Shown here: piece after piece, positions 1-6,949 of the stretch
Position numbering within the stretch: the stretch's first letter is position 1
How the letters are laid out: each line of letters starts with the position of its first letter
NCBI GenBank assembly: GCA_964393615.1
Contig: CAYMUR010000107.1
Coordinates: forward strand, 1 to 15,362
Length of the DNA: 15,362 bases
Reading direction: 5' to 3'
Source: CAYMUR01 sp964393615
Lineage (GTDB): Bacteria > Planctomycetota > Planctomycetia > Pirellulales > Pirellulaceae
The notes under the pieces: generated by a model
Seen by the model: only the letters and a program-made list of their open reading frames with translations
Databases searched by the model: none
What the model was told of the DNA's origin: nothing
Made by a program: the position numbers and the translations under genes

Positions 1-349
1 TAATTCCTTGAGATCGATTTGAGAAAATGATTCAACAAGCACAAAATGAGTCTAACAGACGGGCACAAAAAAAGCGAAGAATCAGGCCGATCCTTGCAGG
101 CAATGACCGTTTTGTAAAACGAAATGTGAAGTGGCGTTGAGTTCGGGGAGATCGCGGTCAAGATTTCCTTTCATAAGATGTGGAACATCTGACCATTGCT
201 GTATAGGAAATGAAGTACTTCTCCCGGAAAACGTGGCAGATTCAAGAGGGTTTTACACTGCCAAACCAAAACCGTGTACACTAGCTAGGTTGAAGTCAAT
301 TTAGAATACGTGATAAAGTATTCCAACGCATCAATCCTAAAGGATCATC
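1..349. other. Upstream non-coding region
   Basis: I see no convincing gene here. A 37-codon basic reading frame (27-140) is present but has no family resemblance and only a weak ribosome-binding site. TTTACA (252-257) and TACACT (277-282) resemble a promoter, but their 19-base spacing is poor, so this is weak. The region presumably holds the promoter of the plus-strand operon that starts at 350. Confidence 0.5.
339..344 (+). promoter_or_regulatory. Ribosome binding site that fixes the start of the first gene
   Basis: AAAGGA lies 5 bases before the ATG at 350. This favours 350 over the GTG at 373 as the true start, even though 350 is not in frame with the rest of the gene across the 10-N gap as drawn. 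Confidence 0.6.
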
Positions 350-1008
350 ATGGCCATGGACGTTGAACGCCAGTGGTTTNNNNNNNNNNTAAACAGGCAA
401 TTGCGACATTAAAGGATGATTTTGGCCGTTGGCAGGAATATGAGGGAGAAGGTCGAGCCAATCTGTTGCGGACGATCGCCTTGGGCGCATTTTATCTTGT
501 CGAACTTTACAGCTATTATGTGACCGGCTCGATAGGTGAGGATCTGCATCGCGCGATCACGGCTCTGGCGGTTGTGTGGTCACTATTAGCGTTGGCGGTA
601 CTGTTATGTTTGCGTCGACAAATATTTTCGGCCACATTGAAGTTCATTAGCACTAGCTGTGATATTATTTTGTTGACTGCCTTAGCTATTTTGGACAACG
701 GTCCGGCGAGTTCGTTGGTGCATGTGTATTGTTTTATCATCCCATTGGCGGCACTACGATTTAATTCGAAATTAATTGGGTGTGCGACGGTTGGCTGTAT
801 GATGGGATATGTGGTGCTCCTTGGAGCAGGACACCCGGACTGGTTTGGTAGTGAGGAGTTCCCCCAGGTCGTACCGAGAATAGAACAGATGATCGTCTTA
901 TTAAGTCTTGCTTTGACGGGTATTGTTATGGAGCAGATTATTAGACGTGTGCGGGACTTGGCCGATGAATTCGTTCGTCGGGTAGATGCTACGAAAATCT
1001 CGTCGTAA
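350..1008 (+). CDS. Six-helix membrane protein, sensor-module-like, spanning a scaffold gap
   Basis: This is an integral membrane protein of unknown function. Six hydrophobic helices are visible, at roughly 469-522, 556-612, 631-693, 706-762, 772-828 and 874-936. They are followed by a short charged tail (RVRDLADEFVRRVD) that reads like the beginning of a signalling linker, but the gene stops there with no kinase, cyclase or phosphatase domain. The helix pattern, including 'SCDIILLTALAILDNG', resembles the membrane input modules in front of planctomycete kinases and cyclases; that is a family impression, not proof. The start at 350 (MAMDVERQWF) has a good ribosome-binding site. It joins the downstream frame only if the real gap is 2 modulo 3 bases long instead of 10. 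The gene is first in the operon, 20 bases before the next start. Membrane localisation is clear; the role is not. Confidence 0.72.
380..389. other. Scaffold gap (10 Ns) inside the first gene
   Basis: Ten Ns interrupt the first coding region shortly after its start. The length is probably a placeholder: keeping the frame from the ATG at 350 to the body of the gene needs a gap of 2 modulo 3 bases. Confidence 0.95.
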
Positions 1009-1028
1009 CATAACGAGTGACTTCCAAC

Positions 1029-1592
1029 ATGACAGATCCAGCTGTTACATGTCCGCAATGCGGTGCTTTGCACTCCCAGGATTTGGACAGGTGTTGGCTG
1101 TGTGACACGATCAAGACGGATAGTAATCCTTTTGCTGCGCCGGTTGCCGATGAACGAAATTCGAAACCACCGGCATTTGTAAAACTGAACCAGCAATCTT
1201 TTTCGTTGTCCACGTTATTGGCTGTCTTTACATTAACTGCCGTTTATGCAGGTGTTACTGTTCAAGCACCGGGGATAGGTTTTGTACTAGCTATCGTGTC
1301 AGTACCGGCACTAGTTCGAACCATTGGAATCGGTCGAAGCAAGAAAAAAAAAGGCCAGAGGTTGAACCTTCTTGAAAAAGCTGGTGCTTTTTTTGGTTCG
1401 TTGGTAGTGGTGGTAGTCATTGCGACAGCTTCTTTTATATCGTTTGTTGTGATTTGTTTTCCAGTCGGTTTAGTGGGTTTTAACATGCCTGGTTCCAGTG
1501 CCGTCGTAGCATTTGCTTTTCTATTGGGAATCGTGGTTGCTGTTGTGGTCGGTATCTTCCTGATTCGACGACTTTGGTGGCGAAAACGCTAA
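1029..1592 (+). CDS. Zinc-ribbon membrane protein
   Basis: This is a hypothetical protein of 187 residues. Near the N terminus it has a zinc-ribbon knuckle pair, CPQC and CWLC (Cys 8, 11, 22, 25), separated by ten residues. A hydrophobic body follows with about four membrane segments (roughly residues 60-77, 80-99, 118-146 and 157-180) and a basic end (RRLWWRKR). The 'FSLSTLLAVFTLTAVYAGV' stretch is a pattern I associate with planctomycete membrane proteins. I prefer the ATG at 1029; a GTG at 1017 in the same frame is possible and neither has a strong ribosome-binding site. Nine consecutive A bases (1344-1352) encode a Lys run between helices 2 and 3. The gene lies between the first membrane protein and the radical SAM gene and is probably co-transcribed with both. 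The function is unknown. It could be an accessory or recruitment protein for the operon's enzymes, which is inference only. Confidence 0.75.
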   Translation: MTDPAVTCPQCGALHSQDLDRCWLCDTIKTDSNPFAAPVADERNSKPPAFVKLNQQSFSLSTLLAVFTLTAVYAGVTVQAPGIGFVLAIVSVPALVRTIGIGRSKKKKGQRLNLLEKAGAFFGSLVVVVVIATASFISFVVICFPVGLVGFNMPGSSAVVAFAFLLGIVVAVVVGIFLIRRLWWRKR

Positions 1593-1596
1593 GGGG
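1591..1596 (+). promoter_or_regulatory. Ribosome binding site of the radical SAM gene
   Basis: AAGGGG ends 5 bases before the ATG at 1602. It overlaps the stop codon of the preceding gene and the alternative GTG start at 1596, which makes 1602 the preferred start. Confidence 0.65.
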
Positions 1597-1601
1597 TGTC
1601 C

Positions 1602-3068
1602 ATGCAATATCGCGACTATACCTTCCTGGGAACGACTCAGAGTCTTTGTCCAGAATGTTTGGCACTGGTCCCGGCGAAAATTATTGTGCGTGAAGGACGT
1701 GTTTACTTTCGCAAGAAGTGTTCGACGCATGGTATTCGTGAGGACTTTGTTTGTTCGGATGTCAGTTTTTATGACAGGAACGAATATTCGGTACCAGCGA
1801 AAAATCCAGAACAATTTGGAATCGAGCCGGACAAGGGTTGTCCCTTTGATTGCGGGTTGTGCACGGAACACGAGCAACATACGTGTGTCGGTTTGGTTGA
1901 AATTACTTCATCTTGTAATTTAACCTGTCCAATGTGTTACGCATCTAGTGGTCCTGGTGGAACCCATTTGTCCCTAGAAGACTGCCAACGAGCGATTGAC
2001 CGATTGGTTGAGGTTGAGGGCCGACCAGAGATTTTACAACTGTCGGGTGGCGAACCGACGATTCATCCACAATTCGGTGAGATTCTCGAATACGCAATGT
2101 CGCAACCGATCGATTACGTTCAGATCAATACCAACGGTATCCGTCTAGCACATGAACCAGCACTTATCGAAATGCTGTCCCGTTATCGAGAACGGTTGGA
2201 AGTGTTTTTGCAGTTGGACGGTTTTAATGACGAGCTGTCAGAAAGTTTACGGGGTGAGCGGTTAACAGACACGAAATTACGGGCCATTGAACTGTTAGGT
2301 AAAGCGGATGTGCATATTACGTTAGCGGTAACATTACAGGGGGGAGTGAATGACGACCAACTAGGCCCGATTGTCCGCTTTGGACTGGAGCGTCCCTGGA
2401 TAACAGGCATTAATTTCCAGCCAGCAACCTATTCCGGGCGTCACGTACTGCCAGAACAGCTGGAACAGAGAATCACGTTTCCCGACGTGATTCACGGTAT
2501 TTGTGAGCAAACGAACGGTTTATTTTGCGAAGAGGATTTCATGCCTCTACCATGTGCTCATCCGAATTGTCATAGTCTTGCCTATGCCTATCGTAGCGGT
2601 TCCACGGTGGTGCCCCTGATGCGATTTTTTGACGCCAAGAACAACCTGGATTTATTGGCAAATGGGATCACCTTTACCCGTGCGCGGGCTCGCGAGGTGG
2701 TTCAGCAATATCTTTCGCGACAGAATTGTTGTGGGGGTGAATGTGGGTCCGATGACAGCGCGGTTGAAATTCATCCAGAAGCCATCGAAAAAGAACAATT
2801 TTTTCAAGGTGTGCTTGCCGAGCAACTGGGGTCAGCCGACGTATTACGTATTACCATTACTTCTTTTCTGGATGCTTACAACTTTGACGTCCGCCGACTG
2901 ATGAAATGTTGTACACATCACGTGTTGCCCAGCGGTCATGTGATTCCGTTCTGCGCCTACAATGTTCTTTACCGCAACGGCCATGTTGGGTTACCCCAGC
3001 TGAAATCAAAAGATGTGACAGGACCTGAATCATCTGTCCATGTTCTTCCAACGTTGGCCTCGCGATGA
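1602..3068 (+). CDS. Radical SAM enzyme, tetraether-synthase-like (Tes/MJ0619 family)
   Basis: This is a multi-cluster radical SAM enzyme of 488 residues. An N-terminal metal-binding module has SLCPEC (Cys 16, 19), KKCSTHG (Cys 40) and Cys 51. A second cluster of cysteines, CPFDCGLCTEHEQHTC (Cys 80, 84, 87, 95), lies directly before the canonical CX3CX2C radical SAM motif CNLTCPMC (Cys 105, 109, 112). The SAM-binding LSGGEP motif is at about 148-152, followed by VQINTNGIRLA and FLQLDG strands. Further cysteines (318, 323, 376, 377, 381) and the C-terminal RLMKCCTHHV and PFCAYN motifs complete the pattern. From memory of the family, this order matches archaeal tetraether lipid synthase (Tes), which has a rubredoxin-like iron site and extra 4Fe-4S clusters and joins lipid chains through unactivated carbons. 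The sequence supports family membership, not the substrate. The stop codon overlaps the start of the Lgt-like gene, so the two are translationally coupled. A different radical modification of lipid or peptide is possible. Confidence 0.93.
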   Translation: MQYRDYTFLGTTQSLCPECLALVPAKIIVREGRVYFRKKCSTHGIREDFVCSDVSFYDRNEYSVPAKNPEQFGIEPDKGCPFDCGLCTEHEQHTCVGLVEITSSCNLTCPMCYASSGPGGTHLSLEDCQRAIDRLVEVEGRPEILQLSGGEPTIHPQFGEILEYAMSQPIDYVQINTNGIRLAHEPALIEMLSRYRERLEVFLQLDGFNDELSESLRGERLTDTKLRAIELLGKADVHITLAVTLQGGVNDDQLGPIVRFGLERPWITGINFQPATYSGRHVLPEQLEQRITFPDVIHGICEQTNGLFCEEDFMPLPCAHPNCHSLAYAYRSGSTVVPLMRFFDAKNNLDLLANGITFTRARAREVVQQYLSRQNCCGGECGSDDSAVEIHPEAIEKEQFFQGVLAEQLGSADVLRITITSFLDAYNFDVRRLMKCCTHHVLPSGHVIPFCAYNVLYRNGHVGLPQLKSKDVTGPESSVHVLPTLASR

Positions 3069-3757
3069 ACGAGATCTATGCAGTGATCATGCTCATTGCG
3101 GTTCTAACCTGTGCGTTCTTGTTGCGCCGAAATCAACGACCATTGGATATGACCCGAGGACAAAAGATTGGCATTGGTGTAGGTGCTTTTTGTGGAGCGA
3201 TGATCGGCTCTAAATTGCCGTTTGTGTTGTCCGACTGGGAAGGCATGTTAAGTGGTATGGCGTGGTTATCGCACGGTAAAACAATTATCTGTGGACTTGT
3301 GGGCGGGTATTTTGGTGTTGAGCTGGCTAAATGGACATTAGACGTACGGGTGAAGACGGGCGATACGTTTGCGGTACCAGTAGCAATCGCGATAGCAATT
3401 GGTCGATTAGCATGTTTCAACGCTGGCTGCTGTTTTGGAATTGAAACATCGTTGCCCTGGGGGGTTGAGTTTAGTACCACCAGCGGTGTACGACATCCCA
3501 CCCAGCTTTATGAAACAATCTTTCATGGTATCGCTGCGCTGATCCTTTTCGGGTTGCAGCGACGAGGACGATTTCAGGGACACTTATTCAAGTTATACCT
3601 GATTAGTTATCTCATTTATCGTTTTGGTACGGAGTATATCCGGCCGGAACCAAAGATGTGGTTCAATTTGACGGGGTACCAATGGGCGACGCTGTTGTTA
3701 ATACCGTTGTTTGTGTGGATTTGGAAGAGTGATTATCGTTTTGGTAAATCACACTGA
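3065..3757 (+). CDS. Lgt-family membrane transferase, variant active-site loop
   Basis: This is a polytopic membrane protein of 230 residues in the prolipoprotein diacylglyceryl transferase (Lgt) family. Lgt moves diacylglyceryl from phosphatidylglycerol to the lipobox cysteine of prolipoproteins. Family marks are His 70 in SHGKTIICGLVGG, the GR-containing loop at 113-125 (GRLACFNAGCCFG), HPTQLYE (144-150) and RFGTEYIRPEP (186-196). It is shorter than typical Lgt (about 260-300 residues). In the loop, the positions of the usual Asn and Glu of GRxGNFxNxExxG are Cys 117 and Cys 122. That places it in the divergent 'GCC[FY]G' branch, which is often annotated as Lgt. The ATG start overlaps the radical SAM stop by 4 bases (ATGA). 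It may be a true Lgt, but its coupling to a Tes-like enzyme suggests a specialised phospholipid-headgroup or lipid-transfer reaction (inference). A canonical lgt elsewhere in the genome would support a specialised role. Confidence 0.88.
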   Translation: MNEIYAVIMLIAVLTCAFLLRRNQRPLDMTRGQKIGIGVGAFCGAMIGSKLPFVLSDWEGMLSGMAWLSHGKTIICGLVGGYFGVELAKWTLDVRVKTGDTFAVPVAIAIAIGRLACFNAGCCFGIETSLPWGVEFSTTSGVRHPTQLYETIFHGIAALILFGLQRRGRFQGHLFKLYLISYLIYRFGTEYIRPEPKMWFNLTGYQWATLLLIPLFVWIWKSDYRFGKSH

Positions 3758-4315
3758 GCCCACACTCTGTATTGTCCGATATGGATGGAAAGGTTACTGG
3801 GCAGCATTCTGAACATTTCAACACGGCCGACAATAACTTTATTGGCACGATGTCAGAAAAAGAAATGAAGCGTCGCTAGCAGGATGTGGGTAGGTATTGT
3901 GCATTGCGGCGGGAAAAATACTCTATGTCGTTTGTGGCAGTGCAGAGGATGATTAGCGATAGCTCGGTGATCAAAAGGACAGTAGTCAACACAACTTCTG
4001 TCGAGTGGCGCCACGGTTTCTGTTTCCGAGGGCCATCCACATCAATAGGTGTACCTCGCGAAGATTTGACAAGCCGAGCGGACATTTTTATAACGGGATA
4101 GTGACTTGGTAAGAATTTTGGTTTAGTGTGGGTGAACCAGACCGATTGTTGTACAAGACAGTCCCATCCTTCGATCGTTTGCAGCCACTAGCTGTTTCCA
4201 AATGCAATGGTGTTTCGGCTGATCGAAATGGGAGAGAATGTTGCGAACAAGTCAAACAATAATTGACTGTCCGACAATGAGATATGTTGCTGGTATCAAC
4301 TTACATTTTGATTGA
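3758..4315. other. Intergenic region without a convincing gene
   Basis: About 560 bases follow the first operon. Short frames exist on both strands but none has a ribosome-binding site with clear protein features; the best is the minus-strand frame listed separately. A perfect inverted repeat, CAATAACTTTATTG, lies at 3831-3844 without a following T-run, so I do not call a terminator. The 10-mer GTCCGACAAT occurs at 4269-4278 and a close variant at 3827-3834. The promoter of the aldo/keto reductase unit should lie in the last 200 bases, but I cannot point to clear boxes. Confidence 0.55.
3876..4085 (-). CDS. Possible small single-helix membrane protein (doubtful)
   Basis: This is a 69-residue minus-strand frame whose middle (TEVVLTTVLLITELSLIILC) would form one membrane helix after a basic, Arg/Lys-rich N terminus. 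It opposes both flanking plus-strand units. No ribosome-binding site precedes its ATG; an A/T-rich TATAAAA lies directly before it. I do not recognise a family. The helix and charge layout make it worth listing, but it may be chance. Confidence 0.22.
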   Translation of the reverse strand: MSARLVKSSRGTPIDVDGPRKQKPWRHSTEVVLTTVLLITELSLIILCTATNDIEYFSRRNAQYLPTSC

Positions 4316-4342
4316 TTGTTGCATTGCATTTCCTCAGCGCCA

Positions 4343-4347
4343 GAGGG
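4343..4347 (+). promoter_or_regulatory. Ribosome binding site of the aldo/keto reductase-like gene
   Basis: GAGGG lies 7 bases before the ATG at 4355. It decides the start in favour of 4355 over an upstream in-frame TTG at 4316, and places the twin-arginine motif near the N terminus as expected. Confidence 0.65.
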
Positions 4348-4354
4348 CAAAACG

Positions 4355-5476
4355 ATGAGTTGCAAATTTTCAAGAAGAAAACTGTTACAACAGGGAACCG
4401 GTTTAGCATTAGCGGCGGGAATCCCTGGTTCTTGTTCGGATGTCATAAAAGCGGCAGAACCTATTCGGGAGTATCGTCGTGGTGGCATGCTCTACCGGCG
4501 ACTTGGTGGAACGGACTTGTTCATTTCAGCGCTTTCCTTCGGGTCACACATCAACCCAGCCCATCGGATCAAAACAAAGCAAGGAGGCACGCTGGACGAA
4601 AAGGGCCAAGCAAGGCGTGACCGGCATATTGCCAAAGCCGTTGATTATGGAGTCAACATGGTTGACACGTATGAAAACGCAGGACAATGGAAGCCCATGG
4701 CTCGGCTGATGCGGGGTCGCCGTAACAAGTCATTGATATCCATTTGCCGGCAATTTCCAAATTATGTAGGCAAGAACATTGACGACGCTGCACGACTGTT
4801 TGGTCATGTTGATTTGTACCGTATTTACGTTGGTGACGGTGATCGAGTTAACGACAGTGTCCTCGAAGATTGGGATACGATGCGCAAGGCAAAGCAGGCC
4901 GGTAAAGTCAGGGCTATCGGAATCTCGACACATAGCGAGAGGATGATGCTCAGTGCTCTCGACGAATTGGAGGGGCTGGATTATATCATGTTTCCATATA
5001 ATTTTATCCACGCACGGGCAGACTATATGGATGTGCTGCCCAAAGCGATCAAACAGCAAGTCGGTTTGATTGGTATCAAACCACTGGCGGCGGGTTCTAT
5101 TGTGAAGCTGGATCCGAAAGCACCATCGGGATCAACACCGGAGAATGCAAAGATACAGCTTTATCAGAATAAGTACCGACCACTTCTACCAAGTGTTGTT
5201 GAGAAGCTGACAGAAAGTCTAAATCGCTCACCTGATGAATCGCTTTGTCAAGCTGCCTTGCGTTTCGTCTATTCTCGTCCCTTCATGACCAGCGCTATGC
5301 CTGGTATGTTTCAGGAACACGAAATTGATGATAACTATGCAGCGCTGCAAACTCACTTGAAGATTAGTCAGCAAAGTGAGGATTTGCTCGATGCAGCTCG
5401 CAAGCTAGCCACGGTACATGGACCAGATTGGCTACCACCTCATTACCGTTGGCTTGATCAACGCTGGCGAGTCTAA
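4355..5476 (+). CDS. Tat-exported aldo/keto reductase-like protein
   Basis: This 373-residue protein starts with a twin-arginine signal (SRRKLL at residues 6-11, then a hydrophobic GLALAAGIPG stretch), so it is probably exported folded to the periplasm. From about residue 45 it follows the aldo/keto reductase barrel: MLYRRLGGTDLFISALSFG, VDT at 103-105, GKVRAIGISTH at about 184-193, a PYNFIH strand, IKPLAAG, and AMPGM near 314-318 where the family has its nucleotide-binding end. The catalytic tetrad looks incomplete. The Asp is present (104), but no Tyr stands five residues later, and the strand that normally ends in the active-site His reads LYRIYVGD. Activity as an ordinary NADPH-dependent reductase is therefore doubtful. 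The protein ends in HYRWLDQRWRV, with no Fe-S tail. The next gene starts 3 bases after its stop codon, so the two are probably one transcript and share a periplasmic redox-related task (inference). Confidence 0.9.
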   Translation: MSCKFSRRKLLQQGTGLALAAGIPGSCSDVIKAAEPIREYRRGGMLYRRLGGTDLFISALSFGSHINPAHRIKTKQGGTLDEKGQARRDRHIAKAVDYGVNMVDTYENAGQWKPMARLMRGRRNKSLISICRQFPNYVGKNIDDAARLFGHVDLYRIYVGDGDRVNDSVLEDWDTMRKAKQAGKVRAIGISTHSERMMLSALDELEGLDYIMFPYNFIHARADYMDVLPKAIKQQVGLIGIKPLAAGSIVKLDPKAPSGSTPENAKIQLYQNKYRPLLPSVVEKLTESLNRSPDESLCQAALRFVYSRPFMTSAMPGMFQEHEIDDNYAALQTHLKISQQSEDLLDAARKLATVHGPDWLPPHYRWLDQRWRV

Positions 5477-5479
5477 GCT

Positions 5480-6949
5480 ATGGTTTGGCGAAACATTGTT
5501 TGGGTCGCATCTTCATTGAGCGTAATCGGAGTGGTGACACTTGTCAGCTGGTTAGGCAAGAGCCAATTAACTGGTATGGCGATTTCCGCGGACGATCCGC
5601 AGAGTGGGATTCAAACCACGATTTCCAGTAAGGCCTCTCCCGAATTTACCCAGGCAGGAGTCTGTGCGCGTTGTCATGTTGTCTCTGTATTGGAATGGGG
5701 TATTTCCGGGCATGTGGCGGTTGATACGAACTGTCAGCAATGTCATGGTCCCAGCCATGGACATGTAGCCAATGAACGAAATGAAGTCAAACCGGATCGT
5801 CTTTTTCGTGGTGAGGCAATTGCAAAGCAAATTTGTTCTAGCTGTCATGAAACGGGATGTCCGGAATCGTTGCAGGTTCAGAATTGCCAGGCATGCCATC
5901 ACGTACATGCGTTAATTAATCCTAAACAGCCTCCCCGTGAAAAAGATAATCGATTGGAAGAACTCGTCAAACGATGGCAGCGATGTGAGCAGCGATTCGA
6001 AATGGGTGAACAACATATCAAGCAACGAGAGTGGGAAGCGGCACGGAAAGACTTTCGTGAAGTATTGGCGTTAATTCCAGGTTATCGTCGAGCGAACCAG
6101 AGATTAGCGATGTGTGAGCGACGACTGAATCCACACCTCACCGGATTTGATGCCCACAGTAATGGGGTGAATTTCGAAACCGGATTGCCAAACGAAGTTA
6201 GCATTGCCGCCTTGGGAACCCGCATGGTTCTTGTTCGACCAGGAGAATTCGATATGGGATCGGACGTGTCATCTCAAACGCAGCCGATCCACACGGTTCA
6301 AGTCGATGCCTTCTATCTGGGAAAATACGAAGTGACCCAGAAACTTTGGATGACGATCATGAATGAGAATCCCAGCAGGCACCAGGGAAACGATTTTCCC
6401 GATACCGAGCGATGGCCGGTTGAGCGGGTTTCCTGGGACGATTGTCAGCAGTTTCTTGGCAGATTGAATGAGCGTGTAGCGGGCGGGGGTTTTCGCTTGC
6501 CGACCGAAGCGGAGTGGGAATATGCATGCCGTGCGGGCAAGCAGGAGCCTGAAAATACGCTCGGGTCACACAGCGACGAAACAGCACTCAATGCTTTTGC
6601 CTGGTATCGCTATAATTCACTTCGCAATGACAAATCGAAAGCTGAATTCATTGACATCAATCAGTTTGCGTCACGCAAGGTGGGAACACGACAGCCCAAT
6701 CCCTGGGGATTTTATGATATGCAAGGTAACGTGGCTGAATGGTGTTCTAGCTTGTTTCGTCCATACCTTTACAACGCGGTAGATGGCCGCGAATCACTTT
6801 TAGTCAAAGAGATGCGAGTCATTCGTGGAGGTGGATTTGCGGATAGCGCGGCATCGCTTCATCCAGCTTTACGGCACGCGGAGCGCTCCCAGCGCCGTCT
6901 CCGATGGAACGGATTACGGTTGGCACGTAACATCCCGAGTTTACAATGA
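5480..6949 (+). CDS. Membrane-anchored four-haem cytochrome fused to a SUMF1/FGE-type domain
   Basis: This is a 489-residue three-part protein. Residues 5-25 form an N-terminal signal or membrane anchor. Four CXXCH haem-binding motifs follow (62-66, 85-89, 119-123, 136-140) with extra histidines nearby (SGHVA, SHGHV, HHVHA), typical of a multihaem c-type cytochrome outside the cytoplasmic membrane. A helical, TPR-like stretch lies at about 170-215 (MGEQHIKQREWEAARKDF). Residues about 245-485 form a formylglycine-generating-enzyme/sulfatase-modifying domain: GEFDMGS, YLGKYEVTQKLW, RLPTEAEWEYACRAG (339-353), GFYDMQGNVAEWC (410-422), RGGGF (449-453) and GLRLAR. The two copper-binding cysteines of true FGE, which follow the RGG motif, are not present, so sulfatase activation is unlikely. 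The domain may serve as a binding or structural fold. The gene is coupled to the upstream Tat-exported protein. The substrate and the electron partners are unknown. Confidence 0.92.
   Translation: MVWRNIVWVASSLSVIGVVTLVSWLGKSQLTGMAISADDPQSGIQTTISSKASPEFTQAGVCARCHVVSVLEWGISGHVAVDTNCQQCHGPSHGHVANERNEVKPDRLFRGEAIAKQICSSCHETGCPESLQVQNCQACHHVHALINPKQPPREKDNRLEELVKRWQRCEQRFEMGEQHIKQREWEAARKDFREVLALIPGYRRANQRLAMCERRLNPHLTGFDAHSNGVNFETGLPNEVSIAALGTRMVLVRPGEFDMGSDVSSQTQPIHTVQVDAFYLGKYEVTQKLWMTIMNENPSRHQGNDFPDTERWPVERVSWDDCQQFLGRLNERVAGGGFRLPTEAEWEYACRAGKQEPENTLGSHSDETALNAFAWYRYNSLRNDKSKAEFIDINQFASRKVGTRQPNPWGFYDMQGNVAEWCSSLFRPYLYNAVDGRESLLVKEMRVIRGGGFADSAASLHPALRHAERSQRRLRWNGLRLARNIPSLQ

Noticed and set aside
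27..140. 37-codon basic reading frame near the window start
   Set aside because: Very short, no recognisable family, and only a weak upstream purine stretch.
373..375. GTG as start of the first gene
   Set aside because: It lies 7 bases before the Ns with no ribosome-binding site; the ATG at 350 with AAAGGA is better.
516..1196. Long minus-strand open frame opposite the first two genes
   Set aside because: It is antisense to two frames with clear membrane and zinc-ribbon features; its own translation has no domain-like pattern.
1344..1352. Run of nine A bases as a programmed frameshift site
   Set aside because: The frame continues normally into two further membrane helices, so a simple Lys run explains it; slippage cannot be shown.
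3886..4101. 71-codon plus-strand frame in the intergenic region
   Set aside because: No ribosome-binding site, no recognisable motif, and largely the complement of the other doubtful frame.
5480..6949. Calling the cytochrome fusion a true sulfatase-activating FGE
   Set aside because: The cysteines that bind copper in genuine FGE are absent after the RGG motif, and no sulfatase gene is in the window.
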